Positions 60,157 to 64,000 of a DNA stretch of 64,000 nt are shown here, one piece after another (positions within the stretch are counted from its first letter, which is position 1; the number at the start of each line of letters is the position of its first letter). The stretch covers positions 2,914,001 through 2,978,000 of the forward strand of contig JAFFJZ010000010.1 of the NCBI GenBank assembly GCA_018340375.1. The letters are read 5' to 3'. Position numbers and translations under genes: made by a program. The notes below the pieces were generated by a model. The model was not told where the DNA came from. It made no database searches and saw nothing but the letters and a program-made list of their open reading frames with translations. This DNA is from Gonatopus flavifemur. Its lineage: Eukaryota; Arthropoda; Insecta; Hymenoptera; Dryinidae.

Positions 60157-62034
60157 CGCTTCCAAATTCCTTGGAACGAGTTCGTTTCCAGAAAAGATTC
60201 AAGCTTTTATACTATATAATCAACGCTCTATTGCATATATCCCTTTCTGACCTGAATTATCTTGAGCGATGAAATACTCACTTTGAGGTCATATTTTGTC
60301 ATGTTCTGTGACGTATATGGAGTTCCATGCGTGATAAAAGTTTTGGAGAGAATCGATCAATTTTATGAAAAATATATCAAAATTATATCGAAACAGATAC
60401 AGACTAGATACGTGTATAAGGAAAAATAGTCTTCCTATCATAGATCGGCGTCATTAATATATAAACAATATTTGGCAACTGATAAAATATTCATTCAATG
60501 TTTGACACATTCATTAAATCGAATATTTTTGGAACTACAGGCGTCAAAAAGTTTTATAGAAATGTCTATTGCAATGGACATTAGGTCGGAAAGGGATATG
60601 ATTCACTTCTACTGAGGTGTCATGAATTTAGATTGATTTTGAAATTCTTTTTGAAATAAAGAATTGTACATCAAACACGTGATTTTTCACTGGACAATAT
60701 GGATAGGATATGTGTTATCGTTTTATTATTCAATTTATACGATATGGAACTTGTGTTTTTGACAGTATCGAACGAAGAGCAATGCAAATGATCGAATCAT
60801 GATTCTAATTGAAATTCGTAAATCAATAAAAACACTCCTTATCAGTGTGATATATAAACGTACGTTAATCATGCCATTCAACTTACAAAAGAGTATGTTG
60901 ATACAAGCATTTTGATAACCTGTTGAATTTTAGGCCGTAATGTTTGTAGAGGAATCTAAACTATTCATTGAGCTCTGTTATTGATACTACATAGTTCCAC
61001 TTCATTTCAATTGAGGAATATTTCAAATTGATAACTCACATAAATGATAATTCATCTTATGTACACTGAGAACAGTGCATGGAAAACGCCCAAGAAAGAT
61101 TCTCATTTTTTCCAAGAAAATCGTAGGTTTGGGAGACGTGATCATTTATGTGAACTTGTCTTTCAAATCGTGGCAATCTCGACCTCTTTCCGGTGAAACT
61201 AAATAGAGAGAAAATGTTTGCTGTTGTAACAACTCGAAGTATCATGTATAGAATAGCAAAAAGTTCACAGTTTTAGACAATCGTGTTGTTCTTGTAGCAG
61301 CAAAGTTTTTGCTAGACTAGCAGAACAATTTTCCATTTTATGCATAATATCTCGGATTTTTAATGAATTTTGTTTCCCATACAATTTTTCTCGATTGACT
61401 TGGGCGACTATGAGCATGAAAAATTCCCATAAATTACAGACAGAGCCCCCTTTTGCTCTACGGGGACTCCTAGACATGCTACTTCACAGGGCTCATCTCC
61501 CAGTAAAAATATAACGTACTCGTTAGGAAAAATTCTCCAGTCGATGTTTGGGCTCTCTTGAAAAATTAGTGCATTTTTAACATTTCATAATATAGTAGAA
61601 ACTCATTTATACGAGCTCATAAGGGAAATTCTGGGGTCGGATAATTGAGATGTAAGATAGTCCCGAAAATCCAAACAATGCAAGGATTTTCCATACTTTG
61701 GCGTACTAAAGAAATTGAATGCGCAAGTTATACCATACTGGGATGTCTACAAGATTCTTACGCTGAGCGGTAACACCCTTCGGGTAGACACTTGCAAGGG
61801 CCTCACCAAATACTTGTGAAGCACTCGTTTTTTTGCTAGCACATGGATTGAAAAACTCAGGAATGCCTAGACGTTTGGATTAGAAAAATTCTGAAATTTT
61901 TGTCATGCGATTATTCCAAAAAGAGACAAAAAATTAATCTGTCTCTGTATAGAAGCATCAATGCTTTCATCCTGTTACGAATATTTCAGTTTCTTACAAG
62001 ATATTGAATCAAAAGTTCACATTTATGGTGACTC
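60157..62034. other. Gene-free stretch
   Basis: No exon, RNA or complete repeat recognised. A short pogo-like motif (AGTAGAAACTCATTTATACG) occurs at about 61597 without a matching partner. Confidence 0.4.
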
Positions 62035-62037
62035 TAA

Positions 62038-62985
62038 CGAGATGTAACTTCTATGCGATTGTTTATTACAACTTTTCGAGTGGCTTAGACAACCAAACGT
62101 GTTTCGAAGAAATAACTAGAGTATTTCACGAAAACTGTCCTTGCATGAGAACTACTGAGCGTTGATATTCACGATTTGCCGCGGCATTTTTTATTCAGAT
62201 GACGATGTTCATCCTGTGCACCCCACGGATATTGCTACTCCAGAAAATGTAGGCGTACGGAAATTAGAAGGGATTCTCCATATTCCTAAAACAGTGATGC
62301 ATTAAATTGTTCCGGGACAGTTAAAAGTAAAACAGCTGCGTACTCTCCATAGGTACCCTACACTGAGAAAAATGTGTTTCGTAGAACTAGCAATAAGAGC
62401 ATTGTTGACATTTTATTGTTGAATATACAATAATTCTTGTTCTTATAGCAATATATAGTTGTCTTATTAACAATAAAATTGTCAATTCAGCAATTTTATT
62501 GCTGGTTGATATGTGACAATTCAGCATTGTCATATGTCAACCTACAATAAAAATCGTGAAAATATGACCGTTAACATTGCTGAATTGACAATTCTATTGT
62601 TAACAATACAACATGTATTGCGGTAAGAACAAAAATTATTGTATTTCCAACAATAAAATGCCAACAATTCTGTGATTGCTAGTTCTACGAAACACATTTT
62701 TCTCAGTGTACAATCTCAGTAATGTTAAATATGGATAATGGAACATGTCACATGGTGTTGAAGAATGTTAAACATGTTCAAGTCTGGCGCAATTGAGGAG
62801 GTATATTTCATTGTGACATGTGATGAAATGTGGTTATACTACTATGATGTACCAAAGAAGTCTTAGAACAAAGTTTGGGTTTTTGGAAATGAAGAACAGT
62901 CATTGTAAGTGAGGTAATCAGAATCTGTCGACAAGCGAAAACTTATTCTCCAATAAACATGGAATTATTACGACAGGAAATTTAG
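62038..62985 (+). pseudogene. Ancient mariner relic split by a MITE
   Basis: In pieces and several frames, the plus strand shows a mariner-type N-terminus (AIVYYNFSSGLDNQTCFEEI, about 62055-62115), a DIATPENVGVRKLEG helix-turn-helix segment (about 62225-62275), and, beyond the MITE at 62361-62708, VTCDEMWLYYYDVPKKS then KVWVFGNEEQS (about 62812-62905), which is the region of the first catalytic aspartate. Stops and frameshifts are frequent. It is unrelated in detail to elements 1-4. Confidence 0.6.
62361..62708. repeat. 348-bp foldback MITE inside mariner relic
   Basis: Perfect 34-bp ends beginning CACTGAGAAAAATGTGTTTC, TA on both sides, and looser pairing through TTTTATTGTTG blocks for about 100 bp per arm. 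It lies within the relic mariner frame, so it inserted after that element. Confidence 0.85.
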
Positions 62986-63083
62986 AAGTGGCTGATGAGC
63001 GGTTTTAACGTATGAAGAAGTGTATTGATTGTGACGGGAATGATTTCCAGCGCATGTTCTTGAATACCCAGGTTCTTGAACAC

Positions 63084-64000
63084 ATGGGCTGAAAAGTCCC
63101 GGGCGAATTTTACTGCTTGCACCTGTTTTTCAGTTAGTACTAACCTTCAAAAGACAGCTGTCAAATTTTCATGATATTCTATTCATTAGTTTGTGAGTTT
63201 TTGTACTAAGAGTGACGCTACTTTTGTTATTTTTAAACAATGGATTGAAAACAATTTCGTGTTTTGATTTTACACTGCTTCCTCATGAGAAAAAATACCG
63301 TTCAAGCAAAGTAATGGCTTGAAAAGTGTTATGGGGACTCCGCTCCATCAGAAACCACAGAGAAACGTTGGTTTGCTGACTTCAAACGTGGGCGTAGAGA
63401 CACCGATGATGCAAAACGCAGGGGACGTCCAAATGAGGTGGTAACACCAGACAACATTAAAAAAATCCACAAAATCGTTTTGAATGATCGAAAAGTGAGA
63501 TTGCGTGAGTTCGCTGATATCGTAAAAATATCAAAAGAACGTGTTGGCTTTATATCGCTTTGGCATTTAATTATGAGAAAGCTCTGTTCAAAGTGGGTGT
63601 CGCGTTTACTCCCTGTTGACCAAAAACAAGAACGCGTCGACGCTTCTGTGCAGTGTTTGGCCATGTTTAAACGTAACAAGCCGGAATTTTCGCGTCGATA
63701 TGTTATAATGGATGAAACATGGATCCATTACTTCACTCCGGAATCAAAACAATCGTCATCCGAGTGGACAGCCCCTGGTGAACCTCGTCCAGAGCGCCCG
63801 AAAGCACAACAATCGGCTGGAAAGGTTATGGCCTGGGTATTTTGGGATCAGAAGGGAAATACCATCAACGGTGAATATTATATCGCATTATTGGAGGGTT
63901 TGAAGGCCGAAAGTGCAAAGAAACGACTGCATATGGCAAAGAAAAAGGTTTTATTTCATGAAGACAATGCACCATGTCACAAGTCAATCAAAACAATGGC
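63084..64000 (+). mobile_element. Mariner element 4 (irritans-like), cut by the window edge
   Basis: The 5' end begins at about 63084 (GGGCTGAAAAGTCCCGGGC). The leader TTAGTACTAACCTTCAAA also occurs in element 3, so both belong to one lineage. The right end is outside the window. Confidence 0.75.
63282..64000 (+). pseudogene. Mariner transposase, defective and incomplete
   Basis: The frame reads RKNTVQAK, then a TAA at 63312-63314 where a glutamine codon is expected. It is then open through DETWIHYFTPES (first aspartate) and FHEDNAPCHKS (second aspartate) to the window edge. About 8-10 codons are missing after VFWDQKGN, by comparison with element 3. With a stop and an internal deletion it should not encode active transposase. 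Confidence 0.8.

Overview
This is AT-rich animal nuclear DNA, very probably from an insect. Genes are split by many short GT-AG introns, the enzyme families are typical of insects, and mariner elements and foldback miniature transposons (MITEs) fill the space between exons. I cannot name the order or species. There is no bacterial-style gene layout, CRISPR array or complete RNA gene.

Three host genes are supported. (1) On the plus strand, the last five coding exons of a proton-coupled amino acid transporter (SLC36/PAT type) lie at 7458-23750; the first membrane segments were not found and are probably upstream of the window. (2) On the minus strand, esterase A (24869-33972, 10 coding exons, 544 aa) is a complete secreted carboxylesterase-fold protein that has lost its catalytic serine and has an altered oxyanion loop, so it looks like a pseudoenzyme. 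(3) On the minus strand, esterase B (44256-53720, 10 coding exons, 567 aa) is its catalytically intact paralogue. A and B stand head to tail, share every intron position and phase, and each has a candidate TATA promoter plus a non-coding first exon more than 2 kb upstream of the ATG. Esterase A and the transporter converge; their poly(A) signals are about 30 bp apart.

Mobile DNA: two near-identical mariner copies share a 36-bp inverted repeat. The copy at 8101-9394 has an intact transposase with a D,D34D triad and sits antisense in a transporter intron. The copy at 58860-60154 is broken by one extra A. A second mariner lineage has a dead copy in an esterase B intron (46813-48078) and another running off the right edge (63084-64000). 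Two older mariner relics lie at 58015-58200 and 62038-62985, the latter split by a MITE. A 5'-truncated non-LTR retrotransposon lies at 42430-43770 and a candidate solo LTR at 41000-41478.

MITEs are very common and many are nested. Families recognisable by their ends include four TTAA-flanked elements, a CACGGAGAA family, a CAGCACAA family, a CACTGTAA family, a TACCCAAGCAGC family, pogo-like CAGTAAG ends, and a cluster of TA-rich palindromes around 8-10.3 kb. The remaining stretches show no gene I can support.
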